In this document: one piece after another, positions 44,564-53,671 of the stretch
Numbering within the stretch: position 1 is the stretch's first letter
Layout: each line of letters opens with the position of its first letter
Origin: Brevibacterium sp. ZH18
Lineage (GTDB): Bacteria; Actinomycetota; Actinomycetes; Actinomycetales; Brevibacteriaceae
Assembly (NCBI RefSeq): GCF_022748595.1
Contig: NZ_JALDSX010000010.1
Location: 1-64,000 of the forward strand
DNA: 64,000 nt
Reading direction: 5' to 3'
Translations under genes and position numbers: made by a program
Notes under the pieces: generated by a model
Told to the model about the DNA's origin: nothing
The model's database searches: none
Seen by the model: only the letters and a program-made list of their open reading frames with translations

Positions 44564-46051
44564 ATGACCAAACACGCTGATCATGAGAACCCGGGTCACG
44601 ACGGCACCAAGCCATCGACGACCGAATCCGGCGCGCAGCGCGAATCCGATGCGCATTCATTGAGTGTCGGACCTGATGGACCGCTCCTCCTCCACGACGT
44701 CGCGCTGGTCGAGAAGCTGGCACGGTTCGACCGCGAACGCGTTCCCGAGCGCAGCCCGCACGCCAAGGGCTCCGGCGCATTCGGCGAACTCGAGATCACT
44801 GCAGACGTCTCCAAGTACACCCGGGCGAAGTTCCTGCAGCCGGGCAAGAAGACTCCGATGCTCGCCCGCTTCTCCACCGTCGCCGGTGAGCTCGGCTCAC
44901 CCGACTCCTGGCGCGATGTGCGCGGATTCGCATTGAAGTTCTACACCGAAGACGGAAACTTCGACATGGTGGGCAACAACACGCCCGTGTTCTTCGTCCG
45001 TGATCCCATGAAGTTCCCCGACTTCATTCACTCGCAGAAGCGCACCCCGGACTCCGGCCTGCGCAGCAACAACATGCAGTGGGACTTCTGGTCGCTCTCG
45101 CCTGAGTCGGCGCACCAGGTCACCTACCTGATGGGACCGCGTGGTCTGCCCAAGACCTGGCGGAACATGAACGGCTACTCCTCGCACACCTACATGTGGG
45201 CCAATGCTGAGGGCGAGCGTTTCTGGGTCCAGTATCACTTCCACACCGACCAGGGTGTGGAGAACATGAGCAATGAGGAAGCCGGCAGGCTCGCCGGTGA
45301 GGACGCGGACATCCACCGTCGCGACCTGTTCGACGCGATCGAGCGCGGTGACTACCCGTCATGGACCGTCAGCGTCCAGATCATGCCCTACGAAGAGGCC
45401 AAGACCTACCGGTTCAATCCCTTCGACCTGACGAAGACCTGGTCGAAGAAGGACTACCCGCTCATGGAGATCGGCAAGTTCACGCTCAACAAGAACCCGT
45501 CGAACCATTTCGCGCAGATCGAGCAGGCCGCCTTCAGCCCGTCGAATACCGTGCCGGGCACCGGAATCTCGCCCGACAAGATGCTCATGGGCCGCGTGTT
45601 CTCCTACCCGGATGCACAGCGCAACCGCATCGGCACGAACTTCAACCAGCTGCCGGTCAATGCTCCTGTGACGCCGACGAACTCCTACGACAAGGAAGGG
45701 CAGATGGAGTACCACCATGCCGGTGATGCCCCCAACTACGCCCCGAACTCCTATGGTCGCCCGTACCAGGCGGAGGAGACCCAGGTCGAAGCTCGTTGGG
45801 AATCAGACGGTGAGCTGGTCCGCAGCGCCGCCACTCTGCACGCAGAGGACGATGACTTCGGCCAGGCACACACCCTGATCCGCGAGGTCTACTCCGAAGA
45901 GGAACGCCAGGGCCTCATCGAGACCGTCGTCGGTGCCCTCAAGGACGGCGTCGAAGAGCCGGTGCTGACCAACGTCTTCACGTACTGGCGCAACATCGAT
46001 GAAGAGGTCGGCCGTGCAATCGAGGACAAGTACAGGTCCGAGACCGCGTGA
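44564..46051 (+). CDS. katA: Monofunctional haem catalase
   Basis: A 495-residue clade-3-type small-subunit catalase that degrades hydrogen peroxide. [16 protein letters not shown] contains the active-site region with the essential His in the APHAKG-like segment (here SPHAKG). [12 protein letters not shown] contains the distal Asn, and the proximal haem Tyr lies in [15 protein letters not shown]. The ATG at 44564 is seven bases after AAGGAG; the frame is open 38 codons upstream without homology. It would protect against peroxide from the FAD amine oxidase, though linkage is only inferred. Confidence 0.92.
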   Translation: MTKHADHENPGHDGTKPSTTESGAQRESDAHSLSVGPDGPLLLHDVALVEKLARFDRERVPERSPHAKGSGAFGELEITADVSKYTRAKFLQPGKKTPMLARFSTVAGELGSPDSWRDVRGFALKFYTEDGNFDMVGNNTPVFFVRDPMKFPDFIHSQKRTPDSGLRSNNMQWDFWSLSPESAHQVTYLMGPRGLPKTWRNMNGYSSHTYMWANAEGERFWVQYHFHTDQGVENMSNEEAGRLAGEDADIHRRDLFDAIERGDYPSWTVSVQIMPYEEAKTYRFNPFDLTKTWSKKDYPLMEIGKFTLNKNPSNHFAQIEQAAFSPSNTVPGTGISPDKMLMGRVFSYPDAQRNRIGTNFNQLPVNAPVTPTNSYDKEGQMEYHHAGDAPNYAPNSYGRPYQAEETQVEARWESDGELVRSAATLHAEDDDFGQAHTLIREVYSEEERQGLIETVVGALKDGVEEPVLTNVFTYWRNIDEEVGRAIEDKYRSETA

Positions 46052-46126
46052 TCCAGATGGCTTAGGGATCTGCGCGCGGGGCATCCGCACCACTTAGATG
46101 CACCCGCCCGCTTCCGCCTGACCACT

Positions 46127-46188
46127 CAGCAACCCTCCGGGCGCTGAGCAACCCCACTGAAGGTTGCTCAGCACCCGGAGGGTTGCTG
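46127..46188. repeat. REP-like palindrome, copy B
   Basis: Arms of 27 bases (46127-46153 and 46162-46188) with a single mismatch and an eight-base loop. Contains the 8-6-8 core AGCAACCC/AGGTTGCT and an outer CAGCAACCCTCCGGG pairing with its complement. It lies between convergent katA and permease genes, where it can also act as a terminator. Confidence 0.8.
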
Positions 46189-46285
46189 TGCGTCGGTTCG
46201 GGGCACCGCGGCGTCGCTGGCCCTGGGCCTCGCACCGTCGACTAGCTGTAGTGACCGGCCCCGTGAGTGGAAGAGCCCGATTCCC

Positions 46286-47896
46286 TCAGTCGTCGATCTC
46301 GTCGAGAAGCTTCTTCTCGTCGATGGCCAACTGCTCCTTGTCGAGGTGCTGCATGAAGTGCTTCTTGCCTCGGGCGTACCAGAGCACGATGCTGAGGACG
46401 AGCACTGCGAGCACTGCGATGGGGGAGTAGTTGAAGGTCGAGATCGTGATCGGCAGAGTCGGTGGCAGCACGAACAGGATGCAGATGAAGATCACCCAGA
46501 CGACGGCGACCCACCCGATGACTCCGCTCCACCGGCCCAGATGCCACGGGCCCGGCTTGAACTTGTCCCCCTTGAGTCGGCGCAGCAGCACGGGCGCAAC
46601 GTAGGCGATGTAGAGCCCGATCACCGCCACACTCGTCACGGCCAGGTAGGCGGTCTCATTGAACAGCGCTGGCACGGTCAGAATCGAGGACAGCACGATG
46701 CACAGCCAGATGGAGTTGGTGGGTGTGCCGGTGCGCGGGTTGACCTTCTTCCAGTATTTGGATCCGGGGATCGCATCGTCGCGTGAGAATGCGTAGCTCA
46801 TCCGCGAGTTCGCCGTCACCGAGGCCATACCGCAGAAGAATTGGGCGCCGCAGACGATGAAGAGCAGGAACTTCGCCATCGTCGGGTTGTTCAGAGCGTC
46901 GAGGAACACCTGAGCGGGAGGCAGGCCGGTTGCGGTGGCGTTGAGAGCGGTGAGCCCTGCCTCGGAACCGTCCTGGATCGCGGCCGTGATCGAGTACAGC
47001 AGGATCCATCCGCCGATGATCGAGATCAGGACGCTCATGACGATGCCCTTGGGGGCTGCGGTCGAAGCGTTCTTCGTCTCCTCGGCCACGTGTGCCGAGG
47101 CATCGTAGCCGGTGTACGTGTACTGGGCCATGAGCAGGCCCATGAGGAAGACGAACGGCATGAACGTAAACCCGGTCTCGTTGTGCCAGGCCGTCATGGT
47201 CCAGCTGAACGACTGGTGCTTTGTGGGCATGATCCACAGTGCGGCGACGATGACGAGCACACCAACGATGTGCCACCAGGCGGAGACTCCGGAGAGCAGG
47301 TTGACCAGGTTGACGCCGAAGGTGTTGAGGAGACCGTGCAGGGTGATGATGACGAGGAACAGGATGAAGGTGTTGAGCGCGGTGGGCACGACGCCGAAGG
47401 TCAGTGCCGCGAAGGCCATCATGGTCGTGGCGGCGCCGTAGTCGATGGCAGCGGTGACAGCCACCTCGCCGAGGAAGTTGAACCATCCGACATACCAGGC
47501 CCAATGCCGTTTGTTGCGTTTGGCCAGACGGCCGGCCCAGAAGTACAGCCCACCCGCTGTGGGGTACTTCGAACAGACTTCGGCCATGGCCAGAGCCACG
47601 CAGAGGACGAAAATACCGACCAGCGGCCACCCGATCGTGATCGCTGCCGGTCCGCCCGATCCCAGCGCAATGCTGTAGGAGGTGATGCAGCCTGCGAGGA
47701 TCGAAATGATGGAGAAGGAGACCGCGAAATTGCCGAAGCCCGACATTCCGCGCTTGAGCTCCTGTTTGTAGCCGAGCTCGGCAAGACTGGCCTCGTCAGC
47801 GCTCAGCGCCGGGGCCTCAGCTTCGTGAGGGCCTGCGCCATCATGCGGCGTCGGCCCGGATGCTGGGTCATTGGGTGGAGAGGATTCATTGCTCAT
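46286..47896 (-). CDS. APC-family amino acid/amine permease
   Basis: A 536-residue permease with about 12 predicted helices. An acidic Pro/Ala-rich N-terminus precedes LGYKQELKRGMSGFGNFAVSF, the opening typical of GABA/choline-type APC (AAT/ACT group) permeases. MAQYTYTGYDASAHVAEET is the conserved middle motif. It diverges from the glutamine-synthetase-like gene of the second amine block and is probably its uptake system. ATG at 47896 or GTG at 47905 could be the start; neither has a strong ribosome site. Confidence 0.85.
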   Translation of the reverse strand: MSNESSPPNDPASGPTPHDGAGPHEAEAPALSADEASLAELGYKQELKRGMSGFGNFAVSFSIISILAGCITSYSIALGSGGPAAITIGWPLVGIFVLCVALAMAEVCSKYPTAGGLYFWAGRLAKRNKRHWAWYVGWFNFLGEVAVTAAIDYGAATTMMAFAALTFGVVPTALNTFILFLVIITLHGLLNTFGVNLVNLLSGVSAWWHIVGVLVIVAALWIMPTKHQSFSWTMTAWHNETGFTFMPFVFLMGLLMAQYTYTGYDASAHVAEETKNASTAAPKGIVMSVLISIIGGWILLYSITAAIQDGSEAGLTALNATATGLPPAQVFLDALNNPTMAKFLLFIVCGAQFFCGMASVTANSRMSYAFSRDDAIPGSKYWKKVNPRTGTPTNSIWLCIVLSSILTVPALFNETAYLAVTSVAVIGLYIAYVAPVLLRRLKGDKFKPGPWHLGRWSGVIGWVAVVWVIFICILFVLPPTLPITISTFNYSPIAVLAVLVLSIVLWYARGKKHFMQHLDKEQLAIDEKKLLDEIDD

Positions 47897-48305
47897 GGAG
47901 AACACCGTTCTTCTCGAAGCGAATACTTCCGCAGTTCCCGCGAACCTGTCCGACCGACTGGATCAGTCGGCTCTGACTGATGGGCATCGGCCCGGCCGTC
48001 ACGGCCGAGTGGGGGCGAGGGACGATATGCGTCCGGAACAGAACACATCCCGGAGCGGATCATCTGCGGCAGGCACGAACCTATCGTGCGTGATGCAGTT
48101 CACAACTCTGTTCTGAAGCTGAGCCTGTCACCGGGCAATTGGTTTGTCAATAGGTATTTTCTTGAACCATAAGGCCGGGTTGCGATGAATTTCGGGTGAG
48201 GTATTGCGCATAAATGGTTCGCTGACATACCTTATGTGGGGAGAGCTCCTGAACCCGCAACGATGCGAACGAATCACCGGTGCGACACTACCGAGAAGAG
48301 GAACC
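47897..48305. other. Divergent control region of the second amine block
   Basis: About 409 bases between permease and ligase genes, with no supported gene. It holds a perfect dyad CCGACTG-GAT-CAGTCGG (47954-47970) and an ATTG-N6-CAAT element near 48138-48153. TTGAACCATAA (about 48162-48172) and TAAATGGTTCG (about 48211-48221) are inverted copies around an AT-richer stretch that should contain the promoters. Confidence 0.5.
47954..47970. promoter_or_regulatory. Candidate operator dyad upstream of permease
   Basis: Seven-base arms CCGACTG and CAGTCGG around GAT, 58-74 bases upstream of the permease start. It could be a site for the FadR-type regulator encoded at the end of the divergent operon; no second copy was found to support this. 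Confidence 0.35.
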
Positions 48306-49670
48306 ATGAGCGTCACTCCATCAGATCTGACACTGGACCAGCTGAAGGCAGAGATCTCTGCCGGCGATGTCGACACGGTGCTCGTCGCCGCCACCGACAT
48401 GCAGGGCCGACTCCAGGGCAAGAGGATCACCGGCAGATTCTTCCTCGACGAGGTGATGGACCACGGCACCGAAGGCTGCAATTACCTCATGGCCGCTGAC
48501 GTCGAGATGAACACCGTCGACGGCTACGAACTCACCTCGTGGGAACGCGGATACGGCGACTTCATGTTCGTGCCCGACTATTCGACGCTGCGTCGCATCC
48601 CCTGGCATCCCTCGACGGTCATGGTCCAGTGCGACCTCGCCTTCCTCGACGGGTCACCGCTGAGCGTCTCGCCCCGGCAGGTGCTCAAGGCTCAGCTGGA
48701 ACGACTCGAGAAGCTCGGATACTCGCCGATCGGCGCGACCGAGCTCGAGTTCGCCCTCTACAACACTGGCTACCGCGAGGCGATGGCAAACGACTACCGC
48801 AACCTCGAGGCAGCGAGCACCTACAACATCGACTACTCCCTCTTCGGCACCGGCCAGGTCGAAGGCTACCTGCGTCGCCTGCGCAATGAGATGGACGCCG
48901 CCGGTCTCTACACGGAGAGCGCGAAGGGAGAATGCAATCTTGGTCAGCTCGAAGTCGGCTTCCGCTACACCGACATGCTCGCCACCTGCGACAACCACGT
49001 CGTGTACAAACTCGGTGCGAAGGAGATCGCGGACCAAGAGGGCAAGTCGGTGACCTTCATGGCCAAGCCCAACGACCGCGAAGGCAGCTCCTGCCACATC
49101 CACATGAGCCTCAACGATGCCCAGGGTGCACCCGTGTTCTCGACCGGCCACGGAAGTGAGATGTCAGAGACGATGAAGCACTTCGTCGCCGGAGTCGTGG
49201 CCACCCAGCACGACTTCACCTACCTCTACGCACCGAATGTGAACTCGTACAAGCGCTTCGCCGACGGCTCCTTCGCTCCCACCGCAGTCGGTTGGGGTTG
49301 GGACAATCGGACCTGCGCCGTGCGTATCGTCGGGCACGGACCTGGGCTGCGCTTCGAACAGCGCGTTCCCGGCGCCGACGCGAATCCCTACATCGCGGCC
49401 GCCGCCCTCATCGCGGCGGGAATCCACGGCATCGAGAACGAACTCGAACTGCCCGAGCCCTTGGCCGGCAACGCCTACACCCAAGACGTGCCGAATATCC
49501 CGCGCCGCCTCCACGACGCAGTGGCCGCGTTCTCCTCCTCCGAGGTTGCGCGCCAGGCCTTCGGCGACGAAGTCGTCGACCACTACGTCCACGCCGGAGA
49601 AGTCGAGATGGCCGCCTTCGACGCTGCAGTCACCGATTGGGAGGTCCGGCGTGGCTTCGAACGACTCTGA
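48306..49670 (+). CDS. Glutamine-synthetase-like gamma-glutamyl-amine ligase
   Basis: A 454-residue member of the GlnA family that is not a housekeeping glutamine synthetase: the N-terminal beta-grasp domain (VLVAATDMQGRLQGKR, about 22-37) is followed by a catalytic domain with GATELEFALYN, ESAKGECNLGQLEV, SCHIHMSLND and NRTCAVRIVG. This matches the PuuA/GlnA3/GlnA4 group, which joins glutamate to polyamines or ethanolamine using ATP. The next gene hydrolyses such products, supporting the role. ATG at 48306 follows GAGAAGAGGAACC. Substrate not decidable from sequence. Confidence 0.85.
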   Translation: MSVTPSDLTLDQLKAEISAGDVDTVLVAATDMQGRLQGKRITGRFFLDEVMDHGTEGCNYLMAADVEMNTVDGYELTSWERGYGDFMFVPDYSTLRRIPWHPSTVMVQCDLAFLDGSPLSVSPRQVLKAQLERLEKLGYSPIGATELEFALYNTGYREAMANDYRNLEAASTYNIDYSLFGTGQVEGYLRRLRNEMDAAGLYTESAKGECNLGQLEVGFRYTDMLATCDNHVVYKLGAKEIADQEGKSVTFMAKPNDREGSSCHIHMSLNDAQGAPVFSTGHGSEMSETMKHFVAGVVATQHDFTYLYAPNVNSYKRFADGSFAPTAVGWGWDNRTCAVRIVGHGPGLRFEQRVPGADANPYIAAAALIAAGIHGIENELELPEPLAGNAYTQDVPNIPRRLHDAVAAFSSSEVARQAFGDEVVDHYVHAGEVEMAAFDAAVTDWEVRRGFERL

Positions 49671-50511
49671 GGCACCCTCGCACGAAGACCTCGAAACGAG
49701 CACGCGGCCTGTCGCTGAAGCATCAGGCCGCCGGCCTCTCATCGGCCTGCCCACGTATTACGGCCGCGGACAGTTCGGTGTGTGGGACCGCGACTCCGCG
49801 TTCCTGCCCAGCGTCTACGTCACCGCGGTGACGCGGGCCGGCGGTCGCGTCGTCCTTCTGCCGCCCGAAGATCCGTGGACCGCGGCCGAGGTGGCCGAAC
49901 TCGACGGCATCGTCCTGACCGGGGGAGATGACGTCGACCCTGCGCTCTACGGTGCCGAACTCGGGCCGAAGACCCAGACCCCGAACACACGCCGCGATGC
50001 CTTCGAGACCAGCCTCTACCGGCATGCGCGCATCACCGGTGTCCCGGTCTTCGCCATCTGCCGCGGCGCCCAGATCGTCAACACCGTCCATGGCGGAACA
50101 CTGCATCAGCACCTGCCCGAGGTCGGCGGCTTCGGCGCGCATGAGGCGGAGAAGAAGGACGAATTCGCCGAGGTGGCTGTGACCACCGCACCGGACACCG
50201 CCGTGTCCGCGCTGATCGGATCCGGAACCACGGTCAGATGCCATCACCACCAGGCGATCGACCGCCTCGGCGGGGGCCTGGTCGTCAGTGCCCGATCGGC
50301 CGAGGACGGCTGCATCGAAGCGCTGGAAGCGCCGGACGGGTCGATGTTCGCGGTGCAGTGGCACCCGGAGGAGACCCTCGACGATCTGCGCCTGTTCGCC
50401 GGCATCGTCGAGGCCGCGACCAGACGTGCCGAATCGCGGCATGCGACCACAACGTCTGCGACAACGACCACACAGCACACACCCGAGACGACTATGGAGG
50501 CCGGCCGATGA
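49651..50511 (+). CDS. Gamma-glutamyl hydrolase, PuuD-like class I amidotransferase
   Basis: A 286-residue C26-type hydrolase. [15 protein letters not shown], nucleophile Cys in [15 protein letters not shown] and the His-Glu pair in VQWHPEE are all present. In the Puu pathway it releases glutamate from gamma-glutamyl-GABA; here it would free the end product. GTG at 49651 is chosen for the GGGAGG six bases upstream, making a 20-base overlap with the ligase gene. The C-terminal 25 residues are a Thr-rich tail. ATGA overlap with the next dehydrogenase. Confidence 0.87.
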   Translation: MASNDSEAPSHEDLETSTRPVAEASGRRPLIGLPTYYGRGQFGVWDRDSAFLPSVYVTAVTRAGGRVVLLPPEDPWTAAEVAELDGIVLTGGDDVDPALYGAELGPKTQTPNTRRDAFETSLYRHARITGVPVFAICRGAQIVNTVHGGTLHQHLPEVGGFGAHEAEKKDEFAEVAVTTAPDTAVSALIGSGTTVRCHHHQAIDRLGGGLVVSARSAEDGCIEALEAPDGSMFAVQWHPEETLDDLRLFAGIVEAATRRAESRHATTTSATTTTQHTPETTMEAGR

Positions 50512-51860
50512 CCGACGTACTCAACCCCGCGACCGAGGAACGCGTCGCCACCGTCGACGCGCACAGCGTCGACTCGACGCGTGATGCGATCGGCCGCGCC
50601 GCCGACGCCTTCCCCGCCTGGCGCGCCATGGCTCCGGGCCAGCGTGCCGAGCTTCTGCGCTCCTTCGCCCGCGCGGTCGAGGGCGACATCGAGTACCTCG
50701 CGCAGCTCGAAGTCGCCGAAGCCGGGCACACGATCTCCAACGCCCGTGGCGAAGCCGGCAACGTCCGCGACGTCCTCAACTACTACGCGGGCGGCGTCGA
50801 GCGCCACCTCGGCGATCAGATTCCCGTCGCCGGCGGCGTCGACATCACCTTCCACGAACCCCTCGGAGTCGTCGGCATCATCGTGCCGTGGAACTTCCCG
50901 ATGCCCATCGCCGGGTGGGGGTTCGTGCCCGCGCTCGCCGCAGGCAACACCGTGGTCCTCAAACCCGCTGAGCTGACGCCGCTGACGGCGATCCGCCTCG
51001 GCGAGCTGGCCTTGGAAGCGGGTATCCCGCAGGACGTGTTCCAAGTCGTCCCGGGCAAGGGATCGGTCGTCGGGCAGACGTTCACCGACGACCCGCGGGT
51101 CGCGAAGATCGTGTTCACCGGCTCGACCGCGGTGGGCGAGACGATCTTGGCCGATGCCGCGAAGTCGATGAAGCGCACGACCCTCGAGCTGGGCGGGAAG
51201 TCGGCGAACATCGTCTTCGATGACGCCGATCTCGAACTGGCAGCGGCGACTGCACCCTACGGAGTCTTCGACAACGCAGGTCAGGACTGCTGCGCACGTT
51301 CGCGCATCCTCGTCCACGACTCGGTCTTCGACCGATTCATGGAACTCCTCGAACCCGCGGTCGCCGGGGTGGTCGTCACGGACCCCAGCCTCGAGACCGC
51401 GGAGATGGGACCGCTCATCTCCGCCGGACACCTGGAGAGCGTGGCCGGATTCCTCGACGGCGTCGACGTCGCGTTCACCGGCAGCGCCCCCAGCGGTGCC
51501 GGATACTGGATGGCGCCGACGGTCGTTCTGCCGAAGTCGCCCTCCGACCGCATTGTCACCGACGAGGTGTTCGGACCCGTGGTCACCGTGCAGCGCTTCC
51601 GTGACGAGGCCGAGGCGATCACGATGGCCAACGACTCGCCCTATGGGCTCTCCGGTTCGATCTGGACCCGCGATGTCGGCCGGGGCTTGAGGGTCGCCCG
51701 CGGCGTCGACTCCGGCGCCCTGTCCCTGAACTCGCACTCTGCAGTCCGGTATTCGACTCCGTTCGGCGGGTTCAAACGCTCCGGCATCGGCCGCGAGCTC
51801 GGCCCGCATGCGATGGACTCGTTCACGGAGACGAAGAACCTCTTCATCGCCACCGACTGA
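50508..51860 (+). CDS. Aldehyde dehydrogenase of the gamma-glutamylation block
   Basis: A 450-residue aldehyde dehydrogenase with catalytic Glu in [12 protein letters not shown] and Cys in [10 protein letters not shown]. It is slightly shorter than typical (about 480), mostly at the N-terminus. It would oxidise the gamma-glutamyl aldehyde to the acid that the hydrolase cleaves. ATG at 50508 overlaps the hydrolase stop by four bases and has GGAGG upstream. Confidence 0.88.
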   Translation: MTDVLNPATEERVATVDAHSVDSTRDAIGRAADAFPAWRAMAPGQRAELLRSFARAVEGDIEYLAQLEVAEAGHTISNARGEAGNVRDVLNYYAGGVERHLGDQIPVAGGVDITFHEPLGVVGIIVPWNFPMPIAGWGFVPALAAGNTVVLKPAELTPLTAIRLGELALEAGIPQDVFQVVPGKGSVVGQTFTDDPRVAKIVFTGSTAVGETILADAAKSMKRTTLELGGKSANIVFDDADLELAAATAPYGVFDNAGQDCCARSRILVHDSVFDRFMELLEPAVAGVVVTDPSLETAEMGPLISAGHLESVAGFLDGVDVAFTGSAPSGAGYWMAPTVVLPKSPSDRIVTDEVFGPVVTVQRFRDEAEAITMANDSPYGLSGSIWTRDVGRGLRVARGVDSGALSLNSHSAVRYSTPFGGFKRSGIGRELGPHAMDSFTETKNLFIATD

Positions 51861-51922
51861 GCTGCACCCGGTGGAGCGGTGCCCGACACACTCAGCGGGG
51901 AAATCGCTCCGCGACGCGGATC

Positions 51923-51974
51923 AGTGGTCGATTTGTGGTGAATTTCGCCGGGAATTCGACACAAATCGACCACT
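51923..51974. promoter_or_regulatory. Large inverted repeat between aldehyde dehydrogenase and SDR genes
   Basis: Perfect 14-base arms (51923-51936 with 51961-51974) enclose a second small GAATT/AATTC stem. The 163-base gap holding it is the only real gap inside this operon. It may be an attenuator-like hairpin reducing downstream expression, or an operator; there is no T-run. Confidence 0.5.
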
Positions 51975-52023
51975 CCAGCCGATACCAATTGCCCCACAGC
52001 TCTTATGACGAAGGAGATATGAC

Positions 52024-52836
52024 ATGAACTCACCACAGATGTCAGACACGTACGACTCGGCCCAGATCGTGTGCCGCCGCCTGCCCGGCCGGACCGCCGT
52101 GGTCACAGGCGGTGCTAGCGGCATCGGCCTCGCGACGGCCAAACGGCTCGCCTCGGAAGGGGCCAATGTCGTCATCGCCGACACGAACGCGGATTCCGGT
52201 GCGATCGCCGCCGAGGCGGTCGGGGGCCTCTTCGTGTCCACCGACGTCACCGATCCGGCCCAGGTCGACTCCCTGTTCCAGACCGCCTTCGACACCTACG
52301 GCAGCGTCGACGTCGCGTTCAACAACGCGGGAGTCTCCCCACCGGCGGACGCCTCGATCACGGAGACCAGCCTCGACGTGTGGCGCAAGGTCCAGGACAT
52401 CAACCTGACGTCGGTGTACCTGTGCTCGAAGGCGGCGCTGACGCACATGCGCAAGCAGGGCCGCGGCTCGATCATCAACACGGCCTCGTTCGTGGCGCTC
52501 ATGGGATCGGCGACCTCGCAGATCTCGTACACGGCGTCGAAGGGCGGAGTGCTCGCGATGACGCGTGAGCTCGGCGTGGAGTTCGCGAAGGAGGGCATTC
52601 GCGTCAACGCGCTGTGCCCGGGGCCAGTGAACACCGAACTGCTGCGCGAACTGTTCGCCAAGGATCCGGAGATGGCGGCCAGGCGTCTGGTGCACGTGCC
52701 GATGGGCCGCTTCGCCGACGCTTCTGAGATGGCTGCAGCCGTGGCTTTCCTCGCCAGCGACGACGCATCGTTCGTCACCGCCCAGTCGTTCACCGTCGAC
52801 GGTGGCCTGACCAACGCCTACACGACCCCGCTGTGA
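52024..52836 (+). CDS. Short-chain dehydrogenase/reductase
   Basis: A 270-residue classical SDR. Cofactor motif GGASGIGLATAKRL (about 23-36), NNAG near 100, catalytic Ser in NTASFVALMG and Tyr-Lys in ISYTASKGG. Residues after DGG at the C-terminus end the fold as usual. In this operon it could oxidise an alcohol group on the gamma-glutamylated substrate to the aldehyde. ATG at 52024 follows AAGGAGATATG. Its stop overlaps the regulator start (GTGA). Confidence 0.87.
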   Translation: MNSPQMSDTYDSAQIVCRRLPGRTAVVTGGASGIGLATAKRLASEGANVVIADTNADSGAIAAEAVGGLFVSTDVTDPAQVDSLFQTAFDTYGSVDVAFNNAGVSPPADASITETSLDVWRKVQDINLTSVYLCSKAALTHMRKQGRGSIINTASFVALMGSATSQISYTASKGGVLAMTRELGVEFAKEGIRVNALCPGPVNTELLRELFAKDPEMAARRLVHVPMGRFADASEMAAAVAFLASDDASFVTAQSFTVDGGLTNAYTTPL

Positions 52837-53648
52837 GTGAGGGAACCGAAGCGTTCGCCCCCAGCGGCCAGGTGACTGCGCTGCGGGCGATCGCTCCGGC
52901 GCGTTCGGGCAACATCTTCGAGGAGACGATCGAATGCCTGCTCCAGATCGTGCGCCTTGGCATCATCCCGCCCGGGCAGCGCTTCCCGCCCGAACGTGAG
53001 CTCGCCGAACAGCTCGGCATCTCCCGGGCGACCCTGCGCGAAGCGATCTCCGAACTGCAGAGCGCCGGATGGGTCAACGTCCGCCGAGGTCGGGGCGGAG
53101 GAACGTTTGTCTCGCGAGCTCCGGCGACCGGTGCCCTCCACGGTGCAGCCGCGGGCGGGCACGTGGGCTCATCGACCGCCTCGGGTCGTGCCTCGGGTGG
53201 CGCGTCCGGTTCCGACGCCGGGTTCTCCGCCGTCGAGGTCGAGGACACTCTGACCTGGCGGCGCATCATCGAGATGGGCGTCGCCGAGGTGGCAGCCGGG
53301 CAGGATCTCACCGCTCCCCAACGCGGTCAGCTGGTGGCGGCGATGGAGGCGAGCCGACAGTCGGACATGGCCGGGTATCGGCGCCTGGATTCCCAACTGC
53401 ATCTGACCTGGGCGCAGGTCACAGGATCGCCCAGTCTGGTGCGCTCGATGGTCGAGAGTCGGACCCGGGCGAACAAACTGCTTGAGCGGATCCCGATGAT
53501 CGAACCCAACCTCGTCCACTCCCACGAGCAGCATCAGCGGATCCACACCGCGATCCTCGCCGGAGACCCTGACGCGGCGCGCGCGGCGATGGCCGAGCAT
53601 CTCGACGGCACCGCCTCGCTGCTGCGCGGATTCCTCGCAGAGCCGTAA
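52833..53648 (+). CDS. FadR-subfamily GntR regulator
   Basis: A 271-residue regulator. Winged helix at about 30-90 (FPPERELAEQLGISRATLREAI is the recognition region) and a C-terminal FCD ligand-binding domain (about 130-265; HEQHQRIHTAILAGD carries metal-binding-type His). A Gly/Ser/Ala-rich insert of about 30 residues separates the domains. GTG start overlaps the SDR stop by four bases, so it is coexpressed with and likely represses this operon. Confidence 0.88.
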   Translation: MSEGTEAFAPSGQVTALRAIAPARSGNIFEETIECLLQIVRLGIIPPGQRFPPERELAEQLGISRATLREAISELQSAGWVNVRRGRGGGTFVSRAPATGALHGAAAGGHVGSSTASGRASGGASGSDAGFSAVEVEDTLTWRRIIEMGVAEVAAGQDLTAPQRGQLVAAMEASRQSDMAGYRRLDSQLHLTWAQVTGSPSLVRSMVESRTRANKLLERIPMIEPNLVHSHEQHQRIHTAILAGDPDAARAAMAEHLDGTASLLRGFLAEP

Positions 53649-53671
53649 TCACGAGTGGTCTCGAGCCGAAC

